Shown: positions 1 to 9,210 of the stretch, one piece after another
How the letters are laid out: each line of letters opens with the position of its first letter
Position numbering within the stretch: the first letter of the stretch is position 1
From: Promethearchaeota archaeon
Lineage (GTDB): Archaea; Asgardarchaeota; Lokiarchaeia; Sigyniarchaeales; SOKP01
DNA length: 64,000 bases
Direction: 5' to 3'
Assembly: GCA_016839585.1 (NCBI GenBank)
Contig: JAEOTZ010000018.1
Coordinates: forward strand, 62,001 to 126,000
Made by a program: the position numbers and the translations under genes
The notes under the pieces: generated by a model
The model's input: only the letters and a program-made list of their open reading frames with translations
Database searches by the model: none
Told to the model about the DNA's origin: nothing

Positions 1-248
1 ATCTGATAAGGAGTTTCTTTTAACCTTCCTGTATAAAAATTGCTGTAGCTATATTTTACGCCGAAGAGTCCAGTTGTATGTTGATAAAATGTAGCAAATA
101 TATCGTTTTCAGCAATCAATACTGAATAATTATCCTCATTATATGTTTCGTCCCTAAATTCTAATTGTATTGGTTCAAATTCTGGCTCTATTTCGCCTGT
201 CTCCTTTTGATTTATCTTAAATTGAAATGTTAAAATACCTTGAATCAA
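1..248 (-). CDS. Hypothetical protein, 3' part cut by window edge
   Basis: A reading frame on the minus strand stays open from a TTG codon at 246-248 to the left edge, giving about 82 residues of the N-terminal part. A GAGGG ribosome-binding site (257-261, minus strand) sits 8 bases before the TTG, and an in-frame stop lies just upstream, so the start is well placed. The peptide is acidic and rich in beta-type residues (for example FEPIQLEFRDETY). I recognise no family. Codon use resembles the neighbouring genes. Confidence 0.55.
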   Translation of the reverse strand, partial: MIQGILTFQFKINQKETGEIEPEFEPIQLEFRDETYNEDNYSVLIAENDIFATFYQHTTGLFGVKYSYSNFYTGRLKETPYQ

Positions 249-605
249 TATTATATCCCTCGAAAATTGTTATTATTTAAATTATATATAATTATTTCTT
301 AAGCAATTTACTTAATTAAAGTTTATCTAATAATGTTTTAAAAATTTAATTTTCTTTGCTTTAATTATTCTGACTTTTAAACAATAATAAATTATAAATA
401 ATCAATTCCTGAAATTTATATTATACTATCTATATTATACTAGGTAATTTCAGAATATATTTATAGTAAAATAATGTTTTGAAAACAAAATCACAATTCA
501 ATAAATTAAATTATATATAATGAATTCTTACTAATAATTTATATTTTTTAATTTACTTGTAAATATTAAATTAATACTCTAAGATAGTTAAGGTAAATTG
601 AGATT
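249..605. other. AT-rich divergent intergenic region
   Basis: These 357 bases separate the partial minus-strand gene from the surface-protein gene at 606. They are almost pure A+T with no open frame of note. The stretch should hold promoters for both directions; several TATA-like boxes are possible and none can be singled out. It also contains the 12-bp direct repeat listed separately. Confidence 0.6.
417..442. repeat. Two 12-bp direct repeats, 14-bp period
   Basis: TATATTATACTA occurs at 417-428 and again at 431-442, separated by two bases. The copies are identical. They lie about 170 bases upstream of the surface-protein gene. They could be tandem binding sites or chance repetition in AT-rich DNA. 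Confidence 0.5.
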
Positions 606-2228
606 ATGAAATTCACAATTAAAAAAAAAATTAGTGTAATTTTAACCTTTTTTATATTATTAATTATAATCGTAAATGTACCTGGATTAAACACCCTTAT
701 TTTCGAAAAAAAGAACGTTAGTAAAATAATGGATAATGATAATATTCATACTTCAGGTGAGATTCGGATCGTTTCTGACTTTTCCTCTCAAGGTTCATGG
801 TTTTCAGAGTTTGAAGGAGATGAGAGTGATATTAGTACGTCAATAAGTCAAGAACATGCAAATTATGTTATTATAGGAGATTCAGGAAGAACTAATATTG
901 ATAGTCCTCTCAGTGATACAGATTGGACTGTATTTAATAATCCTGAGTTACCCATATTGCCAGATATATATGAAATTAACTCATCTGGGTGTTATGTTTC
1001 TCATTTATGGCATGAAGATATAAACCAAACTCGAAATAGACCTAGTATACACTGGAAGAGAAATATTACTATGCCTGTTAATATGTCAGATTATATAATT
1101 ACATCTGCGTCTCTTAAAGTTATATTTAATGCAACAGTTACAGTTTCTCCTCATGGTGAACCTACAGGTGGAGAGGGAATAGATAGATTAGGAGATGCAA
1201 ATCTTGATGATTATTCTACAGGGGATTATGCTAGGTTTTATGTTCTCTTGTCTGATATTGAGGAAACTTTTCAACCTATTGAAATAGCAAATAATAATAC
1301 TGCATTGGGGGATCTAGGGCAAGATAGTCCAGCAATAAGTCACTTTTCTGATACTCCGATGGATAAAGTTCCAGAAAATGTCTTAGGTAGTGTTTTAACA
1401 TCTGTTTTAAGAACTGATGGTTATAACTTTACAATTACATTAGGAATAGATATTTATTGTGAAGATAATGAAATTGGTGTAGATATAGATCGATGGAATT
1501 CATTGATAATTCGGTCCTTCAATTTAACCTTTACTTATGAAAAGAAAATTGATCAGTTTACAGCTGCATCTTGGAATCAAATAGGAGAAGAATTAAAGAA
1601 TAGTACAGATATTCAACTTAATGAAGCTACCCTTGAAATTCAAAACTATAAAGTTGATCGCCTGTGGCCTTATCTATCTTCTCCAAACTCTGAAATAAGA
1701 ATTTTAATTAATGACAAACAACATATTGAAACCATAAAATTAAGTTCAGTCGATACCGAGGGTGATGACGACGAATTTGATGTAACTTCATTAATTACAA
1801 AAGGTATAAACATCAGTCTAGCAATTCAAGTTTTTCTCGCAGATACTTTCGAATTAGCTGAGAACATCACAGTTTCAATTAATAAAGTAAGTCTTATAAT
1901 TGATTACACCGACCTTTCTGGCGAAAGTACTGAAGAACCTCTTATATTTGGAATATTATTTATAGTTGTTTTAATAGTTTCTGCTGGATTAGGTGGTTAC
2001 CTTTATCTCTATCAAAAAATATTGAAATACCCAAAACCCGTGAGAAAAGTAAGAAAATTTCGTAGAACGTTAAGAAAGACAAATGCTCCTAGTACACCTA
2101 TTATAAGCAGTGAAAGAGCATTTAATGTTATTTATGCAGGTGAATTGGGTAAAACTACTGGGTTTTTAAAACCTTCTAGTGCACCTTTAAAGAAAACACA
2201 AGGAATAAAAATTACAGAAAAATCATAA
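606..2228 (+). CDS. Membrane-anchored surface protein, paralogue 1
   Basis: A 540-residue protein of unknown family. Residues 8-28 form a hydrophobic signal or signal-anchor, followed by about 420 residues rich in N-glycosylation-type sequons (NxS/T) with alternating beta-type sequence. A transmembrane segment lies at about 447-469, then a very basic tail of about 70 residues containing KYPKPVRKVRKFRRTLRK. The layout suggests a large outside domain and a short cytoplasmic tail. The next gene encodes a clear paralogue 21 bases downstream with the same architecture, so the two are a tandem duplication and probably an operon. No catalytic motif is visible; a surface or adhesion role is an inference. 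Confidence 0.8.
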   Translation: MKFTIKKKISVILTFFILLIIIVNVPGLNTLIFEKKNVSKIMDNDNIHTSGEIRIVSDFSSQGSWFSEFEGDESDISTSISQEHANYVIIGDSGRTNIDSPLSDTDWTVFNNPELPILPDIYEINSSGCYVSHLWHEDINQTRNRPSIHWKRNITMPVNMSDYIITSASLKVIFNATVTVSPHGEPTGGEGIDRLGDANLDDYSTGDYARFYVLLSDIEETFQPIEIANNNTALGDLGQDSPAISHFSDTPMDKVPENVLGSVLTSVLRTDGYNFTITLGIDIYCEDNEIGVDIDRWNSLIIRSFNLTFTYEKKIDQFTAASWNQIGEELKNSTDIQLNEATLEIQNYKVDRLWPYLSSPNSEIRILINDKQHIETIKLSSVDTEGDDDEFDVTSLITKGINISLAIQVFLADTFELAENITVSINKVSLIIDYTDLSGESTEEPLIFGILFIVVLIVSAGLGGYLYLYQKILKYPKPVRKVRKFRRTLRKTNAPSTPIISSERAFNVIYAGELGKTTGFLKPSSAPLKKTQGIKITEKS

Positions 2229-2249
2229 TTTTGGAGGATTATATTAATT

Positions 2250-4040
2250 ATGAATACAAAAAAATATAAAATTAGTAAATTACTGCTATTAGGCATCATT
2301 TTATTTAATATAGCATTTAGTATGTCTATGTTAAATCTATATATTGATCAAAATTCAAGCAGTATTTCAAAAACATATACTACTAATCAAAATAATATTC
2401 ATACATCCGCAGTGGAGTCATTTACAAGACAATGGCTTAAAAATTCTAATTTTTCCTCTCAAGAATCATGGGAATCACAAATAGAAGGAGATAATAGAGA
2501 TGCAGTGGCTTATATTGGTGAAGAGCACGGGAATTATCTTATTATTGGTGATTCAGGAGTACTAAGCATCGATGATCCTCTCAGTGATATAGATTGGACA
2601 TCTTTCAACAATCCAGAATTTCCAATCGAACCGGAAGATTATGGAATTAATACTGCTGGTTGCTATGTTTCTCATACTTGGGATGAAGGAGAAGATCAAA
2701 CTCTAAATACTCCTAGTATGCATTGGAAAAGAAACGTTACTATGCCAGTTAATATGTCAGATTACATAATTACATCTGTATCACTTGAAGCAATATTTAA
2801 TGCAACAGTAACAGCTGTAGGATCAAATCCATTGCAACCTCACATTAATGGTATTGAACGCCCTGGAGATTACACAGAAAGTAATCCCCCTAGTATTCCA
2901 CAATTTGGAATCGGCGATTCAGCAACGTTTTATGTTCTAATTTCAGATGTAGAAGATAATAATGTGTATCAAATAGCAGTAAATAAAACGACTGACCTTG
3001 GACAAGATACTCCAGAGGTAAATAACTATACAGATACACTTCTTAATGTTGTTCCAGAAGAGCTATTAATATCTTATTTAACTTCTGTATTGGAAAATGA
3101 TAATTATAATTTCACAATTACTTTGGGAATAGATATTTATTGCGAAGATAATGAATACAATGCAGATATTGATGTATGGGATTTGTTAATTATAAGATCT
3201 TTTAATTTAACTTTCACTTTCGAAAAAAGAATTGATAAATTAACTACAATTTCATGGAGTCAAACGGGAGATAAAGTCCCAAGTAATGCCCAGATTACAG
3301 ATGCAGGTCTTAATTTTACTTATTCTATAAATCAAACTTGGCCTGAGACTTTATCTCCAAATACTGAAATGAGAATTTTAATAAATGATAATGCTTATAG
3401 AAGAGCAATTAAGTTAAATAGATTTACAGCAATTTTCCAAGAAGAAAGAATAAATGGTTCTGATTTTACTTCTCTATTTCAGAGGAATGTAAATATCACT
3501 CTTTCTCTCCAATTATTTTTAGCGGATACATTTGCATTAAATCGAAATATATCAATTTCAATAGATGAGGTGTATCTTAAAATTACCTATATTGTGGTTA
3601 CACTGGAATTTTATCAAGAACCTTGGTTCTTTTCGCTACTTTTAATAATTGCTAGTATTATAGGCGCATGTATAGGTGGTTATCTTATTGCTTATTATAA
3701 AGTCTTAAGGTATCCAAGACCCGTGAGAAAAGTAAGAAAATACCGAAAAACCCTGAGAAAAACGAATGCTCCGAGTACACCCATTGTGGATCGTGAAAGG
3801 GCCTTTAAGGGAGCATATAAACGAGAGATAGCTGCAGTTGCTACTATAGCTAAGGTAAGTCCTGCTGTACAAAAAACTATACCAGATAAATTAAAAACAA
3901 CAGCACCCAAACAGACACCACCAGCGGAAGTTAAAACTAAAACACTTGAAGAAAAAATAGAACAGGATAAGCTTATAGAAAAATCATTAGAAAAAAAAGA
4001 AGAGCTAGATAAATTAGTTGAGAAAGCTAAAGAAAAATAA
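2250..4040 (+). CDS. Membrane-anchored surface protein, paralogue 2
   Basis: A 596-residue paralogue of the preceding gene, with shared blocks such as RNVTMPVNMSDYIITS and TLGIDIYCEDNE (the latter with a conserved Cys). An N-terminal hydrophobic segment (about 10-30) and a transmembrane helix at about 460-483 bracket the outside domain. The cytoplasmic tail repeats the basic motif (RYPRPVRKVRKYRKTLRK) but is longer. It continues through a Pro/Thr-rich linker into a highly charged Lys/Glu helix of about 45 residues likely to form a coiled coil. The first paralogue lacks this extension. A GGAGG ribosome-binding site lies in the 21-base gap before the ATG. Function unknown. Confidence 0.8.
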   Translation: MNTKKYKISKLLLLGIILFNIAFSMSMLNLYIDQNSSSISKTYTTNQNNIHTSAVESFTRQWLKNSNFSSQESWESQIEGDNRDAVAYIGEEHGNYLIIGDSGVLSIDDPLSDIDWTSFNNPEFPIEPEDYGINTAGCYVSHTWDEGEDQTLNTPSMHWKRNVTMPVNMSDYIITSVSLEAIFNATVTAVGSNPLQPHINGIERPGDYTESNPPSIPQFGIGDSATFYVLISDVEDNNVYQIAVNKTTDLGQDTPEVNNYTDTLLNVVPEELLISYLTSVLENDNYNFTITLGIDIYCEDNEYNADIDVWDLLIIRSFNLTFTFEKRIDKLTTISWSQTGDKVPSNAQITDAGLNFTYSINQTWPETLSPNTEMRILINDNAYRRAIKLNRFTAIFQEERINGSDFTSLFQRNVNITLSLQLFLADTFALNRNISISIDEVYLKITYIVVTLEFYQEPWFFSLLLIIASIIGACIGGYLIAYYKVLRYPRPVRKVRKYRKTLRKTNAPSTPIVDRERAFKGAYKREIAAVATIAKVSPAVQKTIPDKLKTTAPKQTPPAEVKTKTLEEKIEQDKLIEKSLEKKEELDKLVEKAKEK

Positions 4041-4076
4041 GAATTAGATAGTACCAATTAAAATAAGATATTTATT

Positions 4077-4655
4077 TTATTTACTTTTAACTTTTTTAGT
4101 ATTCAAACAAGCCAAAATTAGGGCATCATGATAAATTCCGTTGAAATTCAAATATTGTTTGAGTGTTCCTTCTTTTATGAACTCACATTTTTTAAAAAGA
4201 GTTATTGATCTAATATTATCAACCGCGACATGAGCTTCAATACGATTTAATTTAAGATGATTAAAGGTGATTATTTTAATTAAGTTTATTGCTTTTTCCC
4301 CAATTCCTTGTTTCCAATAATCAGGAACAAGCCAGATACCTATTTCTGCTCTCATGTGGAGCCAGCTTATATTCCAAAGACTGATTGAGCCAGCATTATT
4401 AATTGTATTCCCTTCTTTTATTTCTATGATATAATTATATTGGCTAAAATTGCTCCAATATTTAAGATAATTACCAATTAATCTTTTAGAACTATCAAGC
4501 GTCTTTAAAGGACCTAATGACATGTAATTAGTAATTTCTCTCTGTTTTAAGCTATGATAGAGAAATTTAGCATCATTTTTGGAAATTTTTCTAAGAAATA
4601 TATTATTATCGTTAATTTCCTCAATAACTTCGATATCATGAACCATAATTTTCAA
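4077..4655 (-). CDS. GNAT family N-acetyltransferase (RimJ/RimL-like)
   Basis: A 192-residue protein with the pattern of the RimJ/RimL/SpeG branch of GNAT acetyltransferases, which move an acetyl group from acetyl-CoA to protein N-termini or polyamines. The acetyl-CoA loop is seen in WLVPDYWKQGIGEKAI. It is followed by a typical motif B region (RIEAHVAVDNIRSITLFKKC, then EFIKEGTLKQY). Length is normal for the family. It stands alone on the minus strand, converging on the surface-protein gene at 4040. The substrate cannot be told from sequence. Confidence 0.85.
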   Translation of the reverse strand: MKIMVHDIEVIEEINDNNIFLRKISKNDAKFLYHSLKQREITNYMSLGPLKTLDSSKRLIGNYLKYWSNFSQYNYIIEIKEGNTINNAGSISLWNISWLHMRAEIGIWLVPDYWKQGIGEKAINLIKIITFNHLKLNRIEAHVAVDNIRSITLFKKCEFIKEGTLKQYLNFNGIYHDALILACLNTKKVKSK

Positions 4656-4730
4656 AAACTAAAAATTTTTGCACTTATTAATTGTCAATAGTATAAATTC
4701 TATAAGAATAATATAAGTAAAAAAATACTT

Positions 4731-4741
4731 AAAAAAAAAAA
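4731..4741 (-). terminator. T-run terminator after the enoyl-CoA hydratase gene
   Basis: Read on the minus strand this is an uninterrupted run of 11 T residues, 15 bases past the hydratase stop codon. Archaeal RNA polymerase terminates at such runs. There is no hairpin. Confidence 0.45.
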
Positions 4742-4755
4742 GAAAGAAAAATAAA

Positions 4756-5712
4756 TTATATCCCCTTGAAATGTGGAGTATCTTTTATTCTTCTACTCCC
4801 ACCACAATTTTTACATGTACTCCCATCTTCCATTTTACCTTTACCACTACAAACAGGACATTTGATTCTCCGATTAAAAGCTGCAAGTCCCTCTCTAGCA
4901 TCAAAACTGGTAAAAACTTCTCCAAAACCCAATTGTTCCATAATAAGGCCCAATTGAATATTTCGAGTGCCAAATTTAACACACTTTTTAATTATGAATA
5001 ATGATGTTGTCGGAGCATCCCCTAACCATTTAGCTTTTTCATGTACCAATTTTTCAAATTCTTCACCAGCAGGAGCTATCCAAGATACTAAACCCCAATC
5101 TAACATAGTCTTAGCACTATGATGTTCTCCAAACATTGCCATTCTTAATGCTCTATTGACTCCAATTCTAGACGCCATTCTCGTGATACCTCCATTAGCT
5201 GGAAATATCCCTCTGTTTATCTCTGGGGTTCCAAATTCAGATCTATCAGTAGCAATCACAATATCACAGCATAATACCATTTCACAACCTCCTCCTAAAG
5301 CAAATCCATCAACCGCTGCAATAATGGGTTTTGGGAATTGTTCTATTTCATCATAATCCCTGTGCCTTTTTCTCATTGCTTGACTCATATGCCGAGGGAT
5401 AGACGGGTTTAATCTAGTATCAAACCTTGCTGCTAAATCAGCTCCAACTGAAAATGCTGGTTTTTTTGTCACTTCTTTTGTACCTCGAATAACAACTGCT
5501 CTTATTGAATCATCAAATTCCATTAATCTTAATGCACGAGGTAATTCAGCAACTACGTCATCAGTCAAAGCATTTAATCTATCTGGTCGATTAATTGAAA
5601 TCACAGCATAATTACCATCAATGGTGCCTTCCCTTATAACATTTCCTTCACTATCTACTAATTCTGGCCATTCAATATTAATATATTCGAAATTTTCCAT
5701 TTTATCAAACAC
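4756..5712 (-). CDS. Enoyl-CoA hydratase/isomerase with C-terminal zinc ribbon
   Basis: A 318-residue crotonase-family protein that should add water across trans-2-enoyl-CoA. The oxyanion-hole and acid/base regions are present: ALGGGCEMVLCCDI and FGTPEINRGIFPANGG, each with the glutamate that marks a true hydratase. After the usual end of the fold there is a four-cysteine motif, CPVCSGKGK...CKNCGG (about residues 285-307), like a DnaJ-type zinc ribbon and not part of normal crotonases. GTG at 5712 follows a close AAGGA, and an in-frame ATG at 5700 is an alternative start. The next minus-strand gene upstream encodes 3-hydroxyacyl-CoA dehydrogenase, the following step of the same pathway. Confidence 0.9.
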   Translation of the reverse strand: MFDKMENFEYINIEWPELVDSEGNVIREGTIDGNYAVISINRPDRLNALTDDVVAELPRALRLMEFDDSIRAVVIRGTKEVTKKPAFSVGADLAARFDTRLNPSIPRHMSQAMRKRHRDYDEIEQFPKPIIAAVDGFALGGGCEMVLCCDIVIATDRSEFGTPEINRGIFPANGGITRMASRIGVNRALRMAMFGEHHSAKTMLDWGLVSWIAPAGEEFEKLVHEKAKWLGDAPTTSLFIIKKCVKFGTRNIQLGLIMEQLGFGEVFTSFDAREGLAAFNRRIKCPVCSGKGKMEDGSTCKNCGGSRRIKDTPHFKGI

Positions 5713-5868
5713 TTCCTTTTTTAATTCTTTCTTAAGTCTATTAATAAGTTAAAAAATTTAAATATCTGAATAATTAGTATTATTTTTTTAATAATTAAAA
5801 ATTTTCAAATTTGGATTTGAATAAGTCTTAAATCAAAATAAAAAGAAAAAAAATTAAATTTTATCGGG

Positions 5869-7056
5869 TTATTTTCGCATTTTAGCAAATTCTCCCGATT
5901 TCATCAACTCAATAGGTCGAAAATAATCTTTTCCTGTTTTGTCAGCTAAATCGTTTAAAACTTTTGCCCATGCTTCATAATTCTTTTTTCCTGCACCAAA
6001 AGGGCCTGGAGCATTCATGCCTGCCATATTTGCATCATCAATAATTTTAAATCCGCTGGCAATACCCTCATCCAAAATGCGACAGCCTTCATTTAACATT
6101 ATGGCAAAGATCGTATTTAAATCAAATATACCTGCTGGTTCAGCTTTTTTAATTTTTTCCATAATTGCATCTCTTCCTTGACTCCAATCGTAAAATCCCT
6201 TTCCGGTTTTTGGACCTAAATCTCCTTTTTCATTTAATTCCTTTATAACTTTTCCAGGTTCAAAATCAGGAGAAAGAGTTTCTTTATAATAATTCATAAT
6301 ATGAAAGTTTGTGTCAATACCTGTAAAATCTGACAAAACGCAAGGTGGCATTGGCATTTTACCCCCCGCATCAGCATCTAAACGTTCCCATGGGATACCT
6401 CGTTTGTCTGCTTCATCAAAAGCCCAATGTAAATAGATAATAACTGGAGCATTCATTCGATTCACAATAAATCCTGGCCGATCTTTTAATACTGGAGCAA
6501 TATATCTTTGACCTCTTAAACATGGTAATTTACCAGCCAAATCCATAGCAATATTAAATGTTTCATCCGAGGTATCTTTCCCTCTAATTACTTCGATTAA
6601 TCGCATCAACGGGACAGGATTAAAGAAATGCATTCCACATACTCTATTAGGAGCTCCTGAATCTTTTCCTATTTCTGTTATGCTCATTGTGGAAGTGTTG
6701 GAGGCAAAAATCACGTGGGATGGGCCGTTATCCATGACAGTTTTACATACATTCTTCTTAATATCCATTTTTTCTACAACTGCCTCTATTACAAAATCGA
6801 TATTTTTAACAGCGGAAGCAAGATCAATTGATTTTCTTAATCTTGATAACACAGCAGCAGCAGTAATACCTTCACCTAATGCATTTTTGGATTCTAATTT
6901 CTTTAGTCCCTCTTCGATTTTTGCAGCTCCATTATCTACAAATTCATCTTTAATATCTACTAAAGTAACATTATAACCTGCCATGAGAGCTACTTGGGCA
7001 ATCCCATGTCCCATTAAGCCTGCGCCCAGAACTAATAAATTTTTTACATCACCCAT
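5869..7056 (-). CDS. 3-hydroxyacyl-CoA dehydrogenase
   Basis: A 395-residue NAD-dependent dehydrogenase of the HBD/FadB-middle-domain family, converting 3-hydroxyacyl-CoA and 3-oxoacyl-CoA. The Rossmann motif GAGLMGHGIAQ is at the N-terminus. The catalytic His-Glu pair lies in GMHFFNPVPLMRLIEV. Two C-terminal helical domains follow (KDRPGFIVNRM and the second half after GPKTGKGFYDW), so it has the longer two-domain C-terminus. It lies 156 bases upstream of the enoyl-CoA hydratase gene on the same strand. The pair likely acts in beta-oxidation or in reductive acyl-CoA synthesis. Confidence 0.93.
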   Translation of the reverse strand: MGDVKNLLVLGAGLMGHGIAQVALMAGYNVTLVDIKDEFVDNGAAKIEEGLKKLESKNALGEGITAAAVLSRLRKSIDLASAVKNIDFVIEAVVEKMDIKKNVCKTVMDNGPSHVIFASNTSTMSITEIGKDSGAPNRVCGMHFFNPVPLMRLIEVIRGKDTSDETFNIAMDLAGKLPCLRGQRYIAPVLKDRPGFIVNRMNAPVIIYLHWAFDEADKRGIPWERLDADAGGKMPMPPCVLSDFTGIDTNFHIMNYYKETLSPDFEPGKVIKELNEKGDLGPKTGKGFYDWSQGRDAIMEKIKKAEPAGIFDLNTIFAIMLNEGCRILDEGIASGFKIIDDANMAGMNAPGPFGAGKKNYEAWAKVLNDLADKTGKDYFRPIELMKSGEFAKMRK

Positions 7057-7366
7057 TTTTAAATATCAACCAACTTTAATTTAATTTTTTGATAAAAATT
7101 TTAACATTTAATTAAATCTTATTTTTATTATAACTTTTAACATTTTATTTATCTGAAAAGTAAAAATCATTGATGAAAATCTTTAATTTATTTAATGGCT
7201 TTTGATAATATTCAAAATGTATCTAATTTTCAATTAAAATTACTTTAGCTATCTAAATTTTATTTTATAATGTAGAATCATTGGTTAATTACTAAATATA
7301 AAAAGAATGAATTTATAACTAGATTTTTATATAATTATTAAGTAAGGTTTAAATGAGGTAAAAACA
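7057..7366. other. Divergent promoter region
   Basis: About 310 AT-rich bases between the dehydrogenase gene (minus) and the protease gene (plus). For the plus strand, TATA-like stretches lie at about 7312-7334, and a GAGGT ribosome-binding site at 7355-7359 sits 7 bases before the ATG at 7367. I see no open frame or repeat. Confidence 0.5.
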
Positions 7367-8488
7367 ATGAAATTAGCAAAAATTTATGGGATTGAAATAA
7401 AGTTACATCTAAGTACATTGTTGATAATTGGATTAATTGGTTTTTATGCTGTTAACTTTTATTTTTCGGCTGTTGTTAATCCTTCACTACTTGAGATAAT
7501 TATAGTAGGATTGGCAAGTGGTATAATTATTTTATTTTCTATTTTGATTCATGAACTAGCTCATTCAATTTTAGCTCAAAAATATGGATTAAAAGTCTCT
7601 GAAATTGAATTATATTTATTTGGGGGTGTTTCAAAAATAGAAGAGGAACCTAAAACTCCAAAAAGTGAAATTTTAATAAGTGCAGTCGGTCCTTTATCCA
7701 GTTTAATTATTGGAGGAATATTTGTATCTATACTTACATTCATACCTATTACTTTCCCAACTTTCATTTTCATCATATTATTTTATACAGGTATCACTAA
7801 TATTGGTTTAGCAATTTTTAATTTAATTCCAGCATTTCCTATTGATGGTGGGAGAATTCTAAGAGCTATTTTATGGCATCGAAGAGATAATATAATATCT
7901 GCTACTAAAACAGCATCAAAAGTAGGGAGTTTTTTTGCATATGGACTGATTGCTTATGGTGTTTTACAAATCTTCTTATTTGGTTTTTTAAGTGGTCTAT
8001 GGGTAATTATAATAGGGTTTTTCTTGAACAATCAAACGAAACAATCATATTATAACATTCTAAATGATATGACTTTATCAAAAATAAATGCTCGAGATAT
8101 GATAAGTATGCCTAGATTAGAAGTACCTTTTGATATGTTAATTAGTGATGCGCTTAGAGAATATTTTATGCTTTACAAAAAATCTTATTTTCCGGTAATT
8201 CAGGGAGACAAAATTGTTGGCATAATTCATATAGATGACATAAAAAAGATTCCACTTGAACTCAGATCAAATTATATTGTAGGTTATGTAATGAAAAACA
8301 TTTCAAATTTTCCTATGATTGATGAGCTAGACAATGGGAAAGAAGCTTTAAAACAAATAAGAAATTTAACAGAGAAACCGCAATTAGTAGTAGTAAAAGA
8401 TAATAGTGATTATATCTTAGGTCTAATTGGTCAGGATGAATTATCTTTATCCTTACGATTTTGTCAATTAAATCCTGAAAAATGTTAA
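7367..8488 (+). CDS. Site-2 protease (M50 family) with paired CBS domains
   Basis: A 373-residue intramembrane zinc metalloprotease. Several hydrophobic helices hold the HExxH motif (LIHELAHSILAQ, about residues 63-74) and the distal aspartate motif FPIDGGRILRA near residue 160. After about residue 235 the chain becomes soluble and carries two CBS repeats (seen in SYFPVIQGDKIVGIIHIDD and QLVVVKDNSDYILGLIGQDE), which in this subfamily bind nucleotides and probably gate activity. The expected role is cleavage of membrane-bound regulators. The gene has its own promoter region and ribosome-binding site. The substrate is unknown. Confidence 0.92.
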   Translation: MKLAKIYGIEIKLHLSTLLIIGLIGFYAVNFYFSAVVNPSLLEIIIVGLASGIIILFSILIHELAHSILAQKYGLKVSEIELYLFGGVSKIEEEPKTPKSEILISAVGPLSSLIIGGIFVSILTFIPITFPTFIFIILFYTGITNIGLAIFNLIPAFPIDGGRILRAILWHRRDNIISATKTASKVGSFFAYGLIAYGVLQIFLFGFLSGLWVIIIGFFLNNQTKQSYYNILNDMTLSKINARDMISMPRLEVPFDMLISDALREYFMLYKKSYFPVIQGDKIVGIIHIDDIKKIPLELRSNYIVGYVMKNISNFPMIDELDNGKEALKQIRNLTEKPQLVVVKDNSDYILGLIGQDELSLSLRFCQLNPEKC

Positions 8489-8558
8489 TAAAAGGTTTTT
8501 TTATTCTTTTTAATAAATTCTTTATAGAGAGACCATAATCTTTAATTCTATAAATGAT

Positions 8559-9086
8559 TTAAAAGTAAAAATTAAGTTCCTCTATGCAAACATCCTTCTG
8601 CGGATCATTTTCAAGGAAATTAATTTCAATTTTTTTTATCTTTTCTCCTAATAATTTTTTAAAAGCAGTTTCAAAATAACCTTTATTAATTCTACAAAAA
8701 GCCTTTCCATATTTTAATTTGTCCCGATGCTTTATTGATTCACGTAAAAAGCAATAATTTTCAATCTCAATCCGAATTAAATCATCAAAATATTCGATTT
8801 TTCTTACCTTTATTGAATAGAATTCTTTTAATTCATCCATTAACACTATGAGTGCTTCTATTATCTCAAACTCATTTCTGCTATATTTTTCTTTTAATCT
8901 TTTTGATATTACTTCCCCAGGACCTACCCCTATTTGGTATAACATAGAAAGGAGACTATTTCTTCCAAAAAGATCTAAAATCTTATATACCATAGACTCA
9001 GATATAATTTCAAATCCTTTTAATGAATCAATGTTTTCTATAGGATTGTATATTCTTTTGTTTAATTCTTCTTTATAACTATCCAA
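8559..9086 (-). CDS. V4R-like (hydrocarbon-binding) domain protein, tentative
   Basis: A 175-residue protein without membrane segments. The N-terminal half is helical (YQIGVGPGEVISKRLKEKY). The C-terminal part, GYFETAFKKLLGEKIKKIEI followed by ENDPQKDVCIEELNF, recalls the end of V4R/4-vinyl-reductase domains, where a Gly/Asp-Cys segment closes a small-molecule or zinc site. In archaea such proteins act as ligand sensors or enzyme partners. The resemblance is partial and I treat the assignment as weak. The gene stands alone, convergent with the site-2 protease gene. Confidence 0.45.
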   Translation of the reverse strand: MDSYKEELNKRIYNPIENIDSLKGFEIISESMVYKILDLFGRNSLLSMLYQIGVGPGEVISKRLKEKYSRNEFEIIEALIVLMDELKEFYSIKVRKIEYFDDLIRIEIENYCFLRESIKHRDKLKYGKAFCRINKGYFETAFKKLLGEKIKKIEINFLENDPQKDVCIEELNFYF

Positions 9087-9183
9087 TATGTTTACCCCTA
9101 ATAATTAAGAATTTGAAGTACTATTCTTAACTAATAACAAGAAAAAATTATTCATTAAAAATTTATTTATTTGCCAAATTTAT

Positions 9184-9200
9184 AAAAAAAAAAAGTAAAG
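9184..9200 (-). terminator. T-run terminator, TTTAC(T)11 type
   Basis: On the minus strand the stretch reads CTTTAC followed by 11 T, shortly after the stop of the ABC permease gene (9211). The same TTTAC plus T-run pattern follows the genes ending at 13517 and 14538. Confidence 0.5.
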
Positions 9201-9210
9201 TAAATTAAAA

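Noticed and set aside
3695-4057. 120-residue minus-strand frame opposite the second surface-protein tail
   Set aside because: Low-complexity Ser/Leu-rich translation of the antisense strand of a charged coiled coil; no ribosome-binding site; a shadow of the real gene.
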